8,089 bases of DNA from Neisseriaceae bacterium (GCA_947499925.1 CANMQR010000016.1:1-8089), one strand, 5' to 3'; numbered from the stretch's first letter, positions 1 through 7,975 are shown. The notes: generated from the letters alone by a model not told the origin. Numbers and translations are program-made.

Positions 1-335
1 AAGAATAAACGTACAATAATAAAATTAAGACAAGCACCTACTAGATAGCTAAATAATACCAAAACCGTACCACCAACTATTCCAAAAAGAAAACCAGCAA
101 TTAGATCAAATAAGATAGTACCTGGAATACAACAAGCAATTAATACTATATAAGCAACTATATACGAAAAAACAAATACACCAGTATGGCTGTTAGAATA
201 AGCTACTAATTGATTATGGTAATTATTAAACCCCTCAACACCTAGATATTGACGCAAATGGAAAAATTGAACCAAAAAAACAAGAATTGCAATAACAGCA
301 ACTACCCAAAATATTTTATATAAACTTTTACGCAT
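1..335 (-). CDS. TVP38/TMEM64 (VTT/DedA-like) family membrane protein, partial (C-terminus outside window)
   Basis: An ATG at 335-333 opens a frame of 111 codons that stays open to the left edge, so the C-terminal part is missing. The protein starts with a short basic stretch (MRKSLYK) and a hydrophobic helix at about residues 8-23. A polar loop follows, then a second helix at about 52-70. After that comes the family signature: IPGT at 70-73, GFLFG at 81-85, GG at 88-89, and a glycine/small-residue helix ending in a basic residue (G100, R109). Proline-glycine followed by GxxFG is typical of the VTT domain of TVP38/TMEM64 and DedA-related proteins. These are inner-membrane proteins; characterised relatives act in lipid scrambling or undecaprenyl-phosphate/ion transport, but the role here is unknown. 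An AAAGG ribosome-binding-like site lies 12 bases upstream, a long spacing. The gene starts 56 bases after the small exported protein gene and may be last in the same transcript. The family call is by eye and fairly secure; the specific function is not. Confidence 0.85.
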   Translation of the reverse strand, partial: MRKSLYKIFWVVAVIAILVFLVQFFHLRQYLGVEGFNNYHNQLVAYSNSHTGVFVFSYIVAYIVLIACCIPGTILFDLIAGFLFGIVGGTVLVLFSYLVGACLNFIIVRLF

Positions 336-391
336 TCGTTCTTATAACCTTTCAAACATAATCAGATTTTAACATATAATAACTATAAATA

Positions 392-892
392 TTAAGTTTT
401 ACTTTCAGTGGCTAAAGACTCTACGGTTGGAATATTTACGCCTTCAATTTTAATAATGTATTTACGTGCTACATCAATTGAAGTATCTTTGGGTATTGGA
501 ACCCATTGACAATTATTATAAGATGATAGCGGCCTTTTTTGGATTAACAAATCAGATTTATCATAAAACATGATATTCAAAACACAGCTCGTACCTTTAT
601 CTACATTGATCAAATTTTCCATTTTCAAATAACTAGTAAGAAAGTCCCCATTTTTATCTTGGCGACATTCGGCAGACTGTACCGAAGTAGAATCTTTCTG
701 AATAATACAACTATTGCTAAGACTTTGCTTAACCGCTCCACTTAGCTCATAATCTATAAATACCCCGTAAATACCGTTTGGATATTTGCTAATATTATTT
801 TTTTCAAGAACATAATTACTTAAACCAAAAAAAACAGCAAAAGCACTATTAAAACCTAAAATACAAAAAATCGCTATTAGTATTTTTTTCAT
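392..892 (-). CDS. Small exported four-cysteine protein of unknown function
   Basis: This 166-residue protein begins with a classical Sec signal peptide: MKK, a hydrophobic core at about 4-14, then a small-residue site AFA at 17-19, predicting cleavage after residue 19. No lipobox cysteine is placed for lipidation. The mature part of about 147 residues has four cysteines (62, 76, 103, 128), an even number that could form two disulfides in the periplasm. It has no further membrane helix, and its alternating polar/hydrophobic segments suggest a mostly beta fold; the last 12 or so residues look disordered. I do not recognise a family. The start is supported by the signal peptide and by a purine-rich stretch (GGGGGTAAAGAGA) just upstream. 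It lies 42 bases after the RND permease gene on the same strand, so co-transcription is likely. A periplasmic accessory role for that pump is only an inference from position; it is too short and has the wrong architecture to be a membrane-fusion adaptor. Confidence 0.8.
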   Translation of the reverse strand: MKKILIAIFCILGFNSAFAVFFGLSNYVLEKNNISKYPNGIYGVFIDYELSGAVKQSLSNSCIIQKDSTSVQSAECRQDKNGDFLTSYLKMENLINVDKGTSCVLNIMFYDKSDLLIQKRPLSSYNNCQWVPIPKDTSIDVARKYIIKIEGVNIPTVESLATESKT

Positions 893-934
893 TTTTTCTC
901 TTTACCCCCAAAGCTAACACCATAAAATCAGTAA

Positions 935-3900
935 TCATTCCTTCAAAGATTTTTTCGAAATAACTAAAACAAAAAAGCCTGGAGTTAATAGTGTAGCTAA
1001 AAATACTGAACCTATTATACCACCAATTATACCTAAACCTACAGAGTGTTGTGCATTTGCACCAGCTCCTGTAGCAAACACTAGCGGCAACGTCCCACAA
1101 ATAAAAGTAACTGACGTCATCACAATAGGCCTAAACCGTTCCCGTAGTGCATGAAGCGCACTTTCTTTAGCACTGTGCCCCTTATTAAAATGCTGTAGAG
1201 CAAACTCTACTAATAATATAATGTTTTTTGCTGATAAACCAAGTAGTGCAATTAAACTAATTTGAAAATATAAATCATTGGGCTTCATACTAACTAGTAG
1301 AATTAGTCCAGCCCCAAATAATGCAAATGGCACCCCCATTAGCACCACCAATGGCAAACGCCACATTTCAAATAACGCCGCTAATACAAGATAAATCATA
1401 ATAAATGCCGCAATAAATGCAGTAAATGATGTTTTTTGCGATTGTTTAAGCTGATAACTAGTGCCAAACCACTCATAATCATAGCCTTTAGGAATTGTGC
1501 CTAATTCACTGCTAATAACTTGTACTGCATCCCCCAATGTATAACCTTTATTTGGCGTAACAGTGATTTTTGTTGCAATAAAACCATTAAACCTTTGTAC
1601 TACTGGTGCATTTCTAGTTTCTGATTCTTTAACCAAACTATCAATTGGCACTTGAATACCTTTATCATTACTAACATATACATTTCTAAGCCCATCAATG
1701 GTTGCTCTAAATGGATAATCTGCTTCCATAATTATCCACGCCAAATCTTGCATTATATATACAAAATTAACATTATTATTACTATACATTGTTTGCATAG
1801 CATTATAAATATCTTGTAGATTAACTCCATAAAATTTCGCCAGGGCTATATTAGGTAATAATGATATTTGTAACACATTTGTATCCAATGTTTGATAACT
1901 ATTAGCTATTTCCTTATGTTTTTTTAGACGTTTGATTAAATCATCGGCTACACCTTGAAGTATATGCGGATTACCAACCACCCTATCCTCAAGATAAAAT
2001 TCAGCACCCCCAGTAGTACTTAGCCCACGCATCGGTGGTTGATTAAAAGCTCTAATAGTAACTCCAGTTAGTCCTTTATTTAATCTATTTACTTGTTTAA
2101 TTATGCTATCGGCACTACTATTTTTACCATGGCGTAGCTTCCAATCTTTTAGCGAAATAAAAAATGAAGCAGCATATGCTTTTTGCCCACCAGAATCAAG
2201 AAAATCCAAACCAACAATACTTAGCACTGAGTCTATATTTGGGTTTTTAGTAAGCTTCTCCATTAAACCATTAACTGTATTTTTAGTATCCCCAAGACTT
2301 GAACTAGTTGGAAGATTAATTGTTGCCATGATAACCCCTTGGTCTTCCAGTGGCACAAAATCTGTAGAGACGTTTTTAAATATTCCAATTGTTATCACAA
2401 TTATAGTTAACCAAACTATACAGGCGGCTTTAGGGTGGTCAATCATTTTGCCTGCGGTTTTTACATAAAAATCAGTAAGTTTTTGAAAAACTCTATCAAA
2501 TTTGTTTAATTTAATTTTTTTGACATGATTTTTAAGAATTAATTTGCTCAATGCTGGGGTAAATGTAAGAGCTGACACTCCAGATAATACTACAGCACAA
2601 GCTATAGTCACTGCAAACTGCCGATACATAATCCCACTAACACCGCCTAAGGCCATAATAGGCACAAATACAACGCTTAAAACAAGTACAATAGCAATTA
2701 CCGCACTCATCACTTCTTTTAGAGTAAGCTCGATTATCAAACTTAATTTCTTATCAGGGTATTGATTTCTTAGTCGTTCTATATTCTCAATAATTACAAT
2801 TGCATCATCTACAACAATACCAATAGCTAAGACAAGAGCAAATAAACTTAAGGTATTTATACTAAAGCCAAATAAATACAAAAACGCGAGGGTTCCAATT
2901 ATAGCTACAGGGATACTACAAACAGCAATTAAACTAGCTCTTAAATTTTGTAAAAATATCAAAATAACTATACCAACAAGTATAAAAGCAATATATAGCG
3001 TATCAACTACATTATGCACAGATGCTTGTACGAAACGCGAATTATCATTAGTTACTCTGTAATGAAGTCCGTTTGGAAAACTTTTTTCATCTTCTTTTAG
3101 CCTATCTAAAATTTGCTTTTTAGCTTCTAATTGATTAGCATTTGGTATTAAATACACCTGCATTATTGAACTAGGATAAAACTTAAACTTACCACTTTTA
3201 TCCCTAAAATCAATTTCAGAAATAGTGCTATACGCATTAGCCCCCATTTCAACACGAGCAACATCTTTAATCCGCACTATCTGATTACCATTATTTTTTA
3301 GTACAATATTAGCAACTTGTTCTGGGGTACTATACATTTCACCACCCATAAGGTTTATCGATAGTGTTTTGTCCCCTGTAGCACCAGGAGGTGCATTGGT
3401 TCGCCCTATCACAAACTCTTGGTTTTGGTCTTTGATAACTGACTGTATATCACTAACCCCAACCCCGTAATATTGCATTTTATTTGGATCTAACCAAATG
3501 CGAATAGCAAAAACACCAGTACCAAATACGCTTATATTACCTACTGTTGGCAATAATAATAAATCATTTTCTACAGTTCTTTGAAGGTAGTTACTCACGA
3601 ACTTTGGCTCTAAATACGGATCAGCATAAAAAGCTACCGTCATTAGCTGATCAGGAGAACTTTTCCTAGCAGTAACCCCAAGCTTCTGAACTACGGGTGG
3701 CAATAATGACATTGCTGCATAAATTCGGTTTAGTACCTCATCAATTGCATCATTTAAGTCAGTACCTACTTCATATGTTAGATTAATCGAGATACCACCT
3801 GTTGCTGAGGTTGTAGTTGCCATATACAGTAGATTTGACATTCCGTTTAGGTGGTTTTCAATTTGGGCGGCTACCACCCTTGCTGAAGTCTCAGCATCTG

Positions 3901-4057
3901 CGCCTGGGAATTGAGCTCTTATCGAGATTGATGGCGGGGAAATATTAGGAAATTGGCTAACTGGTAGATTAAACGCCGCAACTGCCCCACATATAACTAT
4001 TATAAGAGATATAACACTTGCAAGTATTGGTCTATGAATAAGTTTATTTAATCTCAT
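935..4057 (-). CDS. RND-family multidrug efflux permease (HAE1, AcrB-like)
   Basis: This is a proton-driven inner-membrane antiporter, normally a trimer working with a periplasmic adaptor and an outer-membrane channel. At 1040 residues it is full length for the family (AcrB is 1049). It shows the duplicated layout: TM1 at about 10-28, a first periplasmic loop to about 345, TM2-6 to about 505, an amphipathic linker, TM7 at about 545-563, a second loop to about 872, and TM8-12 to about 1034. The N-terminal LPVSQFPNISPP and the Q-F-PGADAE stretch are typical. The proton-relay residues are present: D417 and D418 in TM4 (GIVVDDAIV), K944 in TM10 (LSAKNI), and R974 and T981 in RFRPIVMTS, matching AcrB D407, D408, K940, R971 and T978. 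By eye, several AcrB pocket phenylalanines differ (the F136, F610 and F615 equivalents are not Phe), while F178, F619 and F633 are kept, so substrates may differ. The start ATG shares four bases with the preceding stop codon, which implies translational coupling. No adaptor or channel gene is in view. Family assignment is certain; the substrate is unknown. Confidence 0.97.
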   Translation of the reverse strand: MRLNKLIHRPILASVISLIIVICGAVAAFNLPVSQFPNISPPSISIRAQFPGADAETSARVVAAQIENHLNGMSNLLYMATTTSATGGISINLTYEVGTDLNDAIDEVLNRIYAAMSLLPPVVQKLGVTARKSSPDQLMTVAFYADPYLEPKFVSNYLQRTVENDLLLLPTVGNISVFGTGVFAIRIWLDPNKMQYYGVGVSDIQSVIKDQNQEFVIGRTNAPPGATGDKTLSINLMGGEMYSTPEQVANIVLKNNGNQIVRIKDVARVEMGANAYSTISEIDFRDKSGKFKFYPSSIMQVYLIPNANQLEAKKQILDRLKEDEKSFPNGLHYRVTNDNSRFVQASVHNVVDTLYIAFILVGIVILIFLQNLRASLIAVCSIPVAIIGTLAFLYLFGFSINTLSLFALVLAIGIVVDDAIVIIENIERLRNQYPDKKLSLIIELTLKEVMSAVIAIVLVLSVVFVPIMALGGVSGIMYRQFAVTIACAVVLSGVSALTFTPALSKLILKNHVKKIKLNKFDRVFQKLTDFYVKTAGKMIDHPKAACIVWLTIIVITIGIFKNVSTDFVPLEDQGVIMATINLPTSSSLGDTKNTVNGLMEKLTKNPNIDSVLSIVGLDFLDSGGQKAYAASFFISLKDWKLRHGKNSSADSIIKQVNRLNKGLTGVTIRAFNQPPMRGLSTTGGAEFYLEDRVVGNPHILQGVADDLIKRLKKHKEIANSYQTLDTNVLQISLLPNIALAKFYGVNLQDIYNAMQTMYSNNNVNFVYIMQDLAWIIMEADYPFRATIDGLRNVYVSNDKGIQVPIDSLVKESETRNAPVVQRFNGFIATKITVTPNKGYTLGDAVQVISSELGTIPKGYDYEWFGTSYQLKQSQKTSFTAFIAAFIMIYLVLAALFEMWRLPLVVLMGVPFALFGAGLILLVSMKPNDLYFQISLIALLGLSAKNIILLVEFALQHFNKGHSAKESALHALRERFRPIVMTSVTFICGTLPLVFATGAGANAQHSVGLGIIGGIIGSVFLATLLTPGFFVLVISKKSLKE

Positions 4058-4713
4058 ATATTTTCTAATTTATTTTTTCTAATTTTCCAGTTTGGCATAT
4101 GTAGTGTCATAAAATCATAAAATTCTACAGTATGATTGTAATGAACTAAATGGGTAAGTTCATGTAGAACCACGTACTCTATCAAATCTAGAGATTTTTT
4201 AATTAATTCAATATTAATATTGATATATGATTTTTTAGGATTACAAGAACCCCAACGAGTTTTCATACAACGAATAGAAAATTTATCTATACTAACACCA
4301 ACTATTTTTGAATACTTATCAAGAAGCTTAGAGAAATGAAATTTTGCTTTGTCTTTAAGCCATTCATCAACCAATCGCTTCTTTGAATGCGAATCAGTCA
4401 CTATTTTAACCCATACATTTAAATACCCACCAGAGAGTTTTACTTTTTCTTCATTCGAATGCATTATTTTTAGGCGATAATTTTTACCTAAAAACTGGGT
4501 ACTCTCACCGCTAACATATTCTTTGATATGATGTTGCCTATCATTAAAATAAGTCAACTGCTTTTTTATCCAACTCCTACGCTTATCTAATATACTATCT
4601 ATTTTACCCGATTCAGTACCAAATGGAACAGTTATAACCACTTCAAGCGATGGTCTTACCTTAATATTAGCATATTTAATATCTTTATAAATAACTGTTA
4701 CATTATCTTCCAT
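4054..4713 (-). CDS. YgjP-like (DUF45) zinc-dependent metallohydrolase
   Basis: This is a 219-residue predicted cytoplasmic zinc hydrolase of the YgjP/DUF45 family, often labelled M48 or SprT-like metallopeptidase. The signature is in the C-terminal half. T-R-W-G-S-C at about 152-156 is followed by an alternating strand (YININIELI) and a zinc helix HELTH (H184, E185, H188). A third ligand follows as NH (H194) and then EFYDFM, giving HExxH-x5-H. The N-terminal part (about 1-110) is the beta-rich region usual for longer family members, which includes WIKKQL and FLGKNYRLKI stretches. I chose the ATG at 4713. The frame could also open five codons earlier at a TTG (4728), but neither has a clear Shine-Dalgarno. 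Translation probably restarts as ribosomes finish hsdR, whose stop is 11 bases inside this gene. DUF45 genes commonly sit beside hsdR, which fits, but what they cleave there is not known. The stop codon overlaps the RND start as ATGA. Confidence 0.93.
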   Translation of the reverse strand: MEDNVTVIYKDIKYANIKVRPSLEVVITVPFGTESGKIDSILDKRRSWIKKQLTYFNDRQHHIKEYVSGESTQFLGKNYRLKIMHSNEEKVKLSGGYLNVWVKIVTDSHSKKRLVDEWLKDKAKFHFSKLLDKYSKIVGVSIDKFSIRCMKTRWGSCNPKKSYININIELIKKSLDLIEYVVLHELTHLVHYNHTVEFYDFMTLHMPNWKIRKNKLENI

Positions 4714-7700
4714 AGTTATTAATACCAATTGAACGAGCTATTTTTATAATATCAAGAGAATTTAGAAATTTCATTCCGGTATTTTTTTCTAGATCCCATA
4801 AGATATCATCAATTAGTTGATCAATTCTTTTTGCAACATCGGTATTATGCTCCCAATCAGGCTTTTTTGACGATTCTCTAAATATTTTATCAATTTCAAC
4901 AATAGTCTTGGTAAATAAATTAGCGTCCAGCTCTTGCATACTAGGTCTTAGATTTTCATATAAGGCACGAGCACAGCTACTATTTTTTATTTCATCAGGA
5001 TATTTTATCAAAGTACCATGAGCTTCAGGACTTGTTAGCATAGATCTAATATCATTTGCATATTTAAGTTTTTCTTCTTCATTTAATCTTTTATCACGAT
5101 ATTCATGAATAACCTCCTCAATTTTTTGAGACATCTTGTCATAGTACATCGGGTTTAACTCTCTTTTTTCAGTAATTACCCTGCTAACAGCACTTAGTAT
5201 AGTATCAGCTTTCGCATTATCCCCAACTACACGTTCAAGCTCTTTATTAAATCCATCCTCAAAAATATTAACTAGCTTGGTTAATTGGTTTACTTCATTA
5301 GCACTAATAAAAGTATCAAGTAGTTTTTGCATCTGCTTTTCATATTTACCAAAATCAATTACTTCTTGATAGCGAATTTTTATACTCTTTCGAAGTTCAC
5401 TATAAAATTTCATAGACTTTTTATATCTTATGAGCTCATCAGGTGTGATTATTTCATCGGCCTTGTCACTTGATAGAGTTAGTTTCAAAGATCTCGCAAA
5501 TTGAGATAATAAATCATAAAACTCTTGACGCTTATCTTTATCTCCCAAAAATACTTGATATTCCTCAGTATCTTCTTTATTTCGAATAGCTTTAAACAAA
5601 TCTTCTAAATGTGAATAATGCGTTTTAACTTTCGCGATTTCTGATTTAATATCAATTACAGCACCACTTAGGTCGTCTTCATCAAATCCTGCTAATGCAC
5701 CATATGATGTTAGCGCCTCATCAAGATTACCAAGTAGTCCTCGATAATCAACAATTAACCCAAAATCTTTTCCATCCGATAGTCGATTGACACGTGCGAT
5801 TGCTTGTAGTAAATTATGTTCTTTCAGGTCCTTATCAATATACAATATACTCGCTCTAGGTGCATCAAAACCAGTTAATAATTTATCAACTACAATAAGT
5901 AACTCTATTTCGTCGCCATCAATAAATCCGCCCTTGACTTTATCTAAATAATCTTCTTCACTACCATACTGCCTAATTAGCTTATCCCATGCATTCTTAA
6001 CAAAGAGTTTACTATTCTCACTTTCATCTACTTCTTCATGCCCTTCTCTTGAATCAGGTGCCGAAATGACAAACCTAGTTTTAATATTTCCAAATTCTTC
6101 AAAAAGTTCATGATATTTGATAGCCTCAGGTCTACTATCAGTCGCAAGCATTGCTTTAAACCCAGTACCTTGAATATTTTTAACAAAGTGTTCATTAATA
6201 TCTAATGCTATTATTTCAAGACGTCGTTCACTTGAAGCGACCTTACTAAATCTTGCCCATTTACGTTTTAAGTCTTCTTGTTGCTCTTCATTAAGTTCTT
6301 TCGAAATAATTTCAAAGCGACGATCAAGACCATTTTTATCGTTTAACCATTGTTGTACCAACCTTCCTTCATACAACAAAGGCAACACAGCTTTGTCTCT
6401 AACAGCTTGGTCGATAGTATATTTATGAATTAGCCCACCAAATTTTGCAATAGAGCTTTTCTCACGTTTTAGTAACGGTGTTCCAGTAAACCCTAGATAA
6501 CAAGCTAATGGAAATACTTTTTTCATTGCCTTATGTAAATCACCGCCTTGAGTTCTGTGTGATTCATCAACCAGTACAAAAACATTTGGATCTTTGAAGA
6601 CTATTTTTTCTTTTTCCACAGTTTCAAACTTATGAATCAAAGTAGTAATTACAGTCATCCCTGATTGTAGCTTTTGTATTAAATCATGACCACTAGTAGC
6701 TCGTTCCGCTTTTATTTCGCTATTTTTAAACGTATCATGAATTTGTTTATCTAAATCTTTTCTATCGGTAACCACGATAATTTTAGCGCCAGTTATTTCT
6801 CGCTTTATATGACGCGTTAGCATCGCCATGGTGAGAGACTTTCCGCTACCTTGTGTATGCCAGATTAGTCCACCATTACGGCTACCACTACTATCAATAT
6901 TCTCAATTTTTTTCATAATTTCTTGAATAGCGAAAAACTGTTGATAACGGGCTATTTTTTTAATTCTATTATCAAACAATATAAACGAATGTAGTAAATC
7001 TAAAACCCTATCTTTACTAAATAGCGCGAAAATGGTTTTATCCAAATTACTAATGGTTCTATCAGTTATCATCTTTGCTAATTGTTCTACTTGATATTCT
7101 TCTTCCCATACTGCATAGAATTTAGCTGGAGTATTAGCCGTTGCGTACTTTGGAGTATGGTTATTAGCAGCTAATGTAATTTGTACATATTTAAATAACT
7201 GAGGAATCTCATCATTACCTTGATTTCTAATCATTTGCGAGATCCCCTCATCGGCATTTATACTAGATTTTTTTAGTTCAATCACCGCAAACGGTATACC
7301 ATTGATAAATAACACTAAATCTGGACGGCGAGTTTTTTCTGATTCTAGTGTATATTGGCGACTTACCGTAAACTCCTCTGTAAAATGAAAGACATTTTTT
7401 TGATTACTAAAATCAATATAATTTAATGAGAAACTTTTTTTAGTACCATCATTTAGTTCTTCCTCATAGCTAGTACCTAAGACTAATTTATCACTAATTT
7501 TTTGATTAGCTACCATAACTCCTTCATTAAGTGGCTGGTCTAGTTCATCAACCGCCCTAGATATACTCTTAGGAGAAAATTTATATTCAACCCCCTTATA
7601 GTCAAAGGAGTTAAGCTTTTGCAGTTGATTTAGTAGCACATCTTTAAATACTACCTCGTTAGTTCTCTCGCGGCGCAATACTCGATTATCAGTGCGGCTA

Positions 7701-7780
7701 ACATAGGTATATCCCATATCTATTAATAGCTTAATAACATTTTTTTGTATAATATCTTCATTAGTATTCGGTAAATTCAT
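4703..7780 (-). CDS. hsdR: Type I restriction enzyme R subunit (HsdR), nuclease and translocase
   Basis: HsdR joins HsdM and HsdS to form an enzyme that translocates unmodified DNA with ATP and cuts it far from the recognition site. From the chosen start the protein has 1025 residues, normal for the family. The N-terminal PD-(D/E)xK nuclease core is intact: D154 in RRPDLVLF, then E168 and K170 in VIELKK. The superfamily 2 motor has motif I TQGSGKS (309-315, lysine 314), a Q-x-F upstream, DRKDLD (Ia region), Walker B DESH (405-408), TGTP (432-435), TGFDAP (636-641) and QAIARVNR (659-666). The last 300 or so residues are charged and helical, with the NPMYYDKMSQKIEEVI stretch typical of the C-terminal DUF3387-like domain that docks to the methylase. 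I prefer the ATG at 7780. The frame continues to an ATG at 7837, but those 19 extra codons run across a repeat unit, start with no usable ribosome site, and lie outside the usual family start. No frameshift or lost catalytic residue is seen. hsdM and hsdS are absent from the window. Confidence 0.96.
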   Translation of the reverse strand: MNLPNTNEDIIQKNVIKLLIDMGYTYVSRTDNRVLRRERTNEVVFKDVLLNQLQKLNSFDYKGVEYKFSPKSISRAVDELDQPLNEGVMVANQKISDKLVLGTSYEEELNDGTKKSFSLNYIDFSNQKNVFHFTEEFTVSRQYTLESEKTRRPDLVLFINGIPFAVIELKKSSINADEGISQMIRNQGNDEIPQLFKYVQITLAANNHTPKYATANTPAKFYAVWEEEYQVEQLAKMITDRTISNLDKTIFALFSKDRVLDLLHSFILFDNRIKKIARYQQFFAIQEIMKKIENIDSSGSRNGGLIWHTQGSGKSLTMAMLTRHIKREITGAKIIVVTDRKDLDKQIHDTFKNSEIKAERATSGHDLIQKLQSGMTVITTLIHKFETVEKEKIVFKDPNVFVLVDESHRTQGGDLHKAMKKVFPLACYLGFTGTPLLKREKSSIAKFGGLIHKYTIDQAVRDKAVLPLLYEGRLVQQWLNDKNGLDRRFEIISKELNEEQQEDLKRKWARFSKVASSERRLEIIALDINEHFVKNIQGTGFKAMLATDSRPEAIKYHELFEEFGNIKTRFVISAPDSREGHEEVDESENSKLFVKNAWDKLIRQYGSEEDYLDKVKGGFIDGDEIELLIVVDKLLTGFDAPRASILYIDKDLKEHNLLQAIARVNRLSDGKDFGLIVDYRGLLGNLDEALTSYGALAGFDEDDLSGAVIDIKSEIAKVKTHYSHLEDLFKAIRNKEDTEEYQVFLGDKDKRQEFYDLLSQFARSLKLTLSSDKADEIITPDELIRYKKSMKFYSELRKSIKIRYQEVIDFGKYEKQMQKLLDTFISANEVNQLTKLVNIFEDGFNKELERVVGDNAKADTILSAVSRVITEKRELNPMYYDKMSQKIEEVIHEYRDKRLNEEEKLKYANDIRSMLTSPEAHGTLIKYPDEIKNSSCARALYENLRPSMQELDANLFTKTIVEIDKIFRESSKKPDWEHNTDVAKRIDQLIDDILWDLEKNTGMKFLNSLDIIKIARSIGINNYGR

Positions 7781-7810
7781 AATCTTTCTACTTTTATAAA
7801 ATAATTCTTC

Positions 7811-7819
7811 ATCATACCA
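7811..7819 (-). promoter_or_regulatory. Candidate extended -10 promoter for the hsdR transcript
   Basis: On the minus strand these bases read TGGTATGAT, which fits an extended -10 element (TGnTATAAT with one mismatch). The expected start of transcription would be near 7804, leaving a leader of roughly 24 bases before the ATG at 7780; that leader ends with the purine stretch AGAAAG. No good -35 hexamer lies 16-18 bases upstream, which extended -10 promoters can tolerate. Eight of the nine bases belong to the 59-bp repeat unit; only the final T comes from outside it. Two equivalent repeat sites read TGGTATGAC, a poorer match. This is a motif match only. Confidence 0.35.
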
Positions 7820-7835
7820 GTCTTTTTTAATCGTC

Positions 7836-7855
7836 ATTCCATCGAAGGATGGAAT
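7836..7855. repeat. Hairpin of repeat unit 1 (8-bp stem, GAAG loop)
   Basis: ATTCCATC at 7836-7843 pairs perfectly with GATGGAAT at 7848-7855 around the loop GAAG. No T-run follows on either strand at terminator distance, so it is a structural repeat rather than a standard terminator. Compared with unit 2, two base pairs have changed on both sides while keeping pairing. Confidence 0.85.
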
Positions 7856-7895
7856 CCATGCCCTTGCCCGTCATACCAGCGCCTATTTTTCGTCA

Positions 7896-7913
7896 TACCA
7901 GCGAAGGCTGGTA
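7896..7913. repeat. Hairpin of repeat unit 2 (7-bp stem, GAAG loop)
   Basis: TACCAGC at 7896-7902 pairs with GCTGGTA at 7907-7913 around GAAG. Relative to unit 1 the pair 7838/7853 (T-A) has become 7897/7912 (A-T), and 7842/7849 (T-A) has become 7901/7908 (G-C). The outermost unit 1 pair is lost here (A7895 against C7914). Confidence 0.85.
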
Positions 7914-7951
7914 CCCATGCTCTTGCCCTAAATTTATCATACTTTATTCTT

Positions 7952-7970
7952 TGTGCGGTGTGGCCGCACA
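7952..7970. repeat. GC-rich inverted repeat (7-bp stem)
   Basis: TGTGCGG at 7952-7958 pairs with CCGCACA at 7964-7970 around a five-base loop (TGTGG). An alternative pairing of GGTGTG (7957-7962) with CACACC (7967-7972) is also possible, so the segment could switch between two stems. It is much richer in GC than the surrounding DNA. No T-run follows. The function is unknown; it may be part of a dispersed repeat. Confidence 0.6.
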
Positions 7971-7975
7971 CCCCA

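Larger units (their letters stand above)
7812..7929. repeat. Two diverged tandem 59-bp repeat units (REP-like)
   Basis: Unit 1 is 7812-7870 and unit 2 is 7871-7929. Aligned without gaps they match at 45 of 59 positions. Each begins with TCATACCAG, passes through a T-rich stretch, then enters a 38-bp module that starts CGTCAT, forms a hairpin with a GAAG loop, and ends CCATGCyCTTGCCC (start 7832 and 7891). The module resembles the GTCATTCC..GAAG..GGAATCC palindromic repeats scattered through many proteobacterial genomes. Each unit's opening TCATACCAG is like a left half of the same palindrome, so a unit may be a truncated copy plus a full copy. Unit 1 reaches 26 bases into the longest possible hsdR frame. 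Confidence 0.85.

Noticed and set aside
336..391. Promoter for the VTT gene (TAAAAT at 366-371, minus strand).
   Set aside because: There is no convincing -35 at the right distance and such hexamers are expected by chance in AT-rich DNA.
849..1100. A minus-strand open frame of 83 codons spanning the RND gene end.
   Set aside because: It overlaps the well-supported C-terminus of the permease and the start of the exported protein gene in another frame, and has a composition unlike a protein.
2103..2765. Two plus-strand open frames of 121 and 73 codons.
   Set aside because: Both lie wholly inside the RND permease gene, opposite strand, with no recognisable domain and no start context; they are shadows of that gene.
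4711..4728. TTG at 4728 as the start of the DUF45 gene.
   Set aside because: It would add five residues of hsdR-overlapping sequence with no Shine-Dalgarno; the ATG at 4713 is the more usual start, although this is not proved.
7812..7929. Short repeats that could suggest a CRISPR array.
   Set aside because: Only two copies, diverged, directly abutting with no unique spacers of equal length, and no cas genes in the window.
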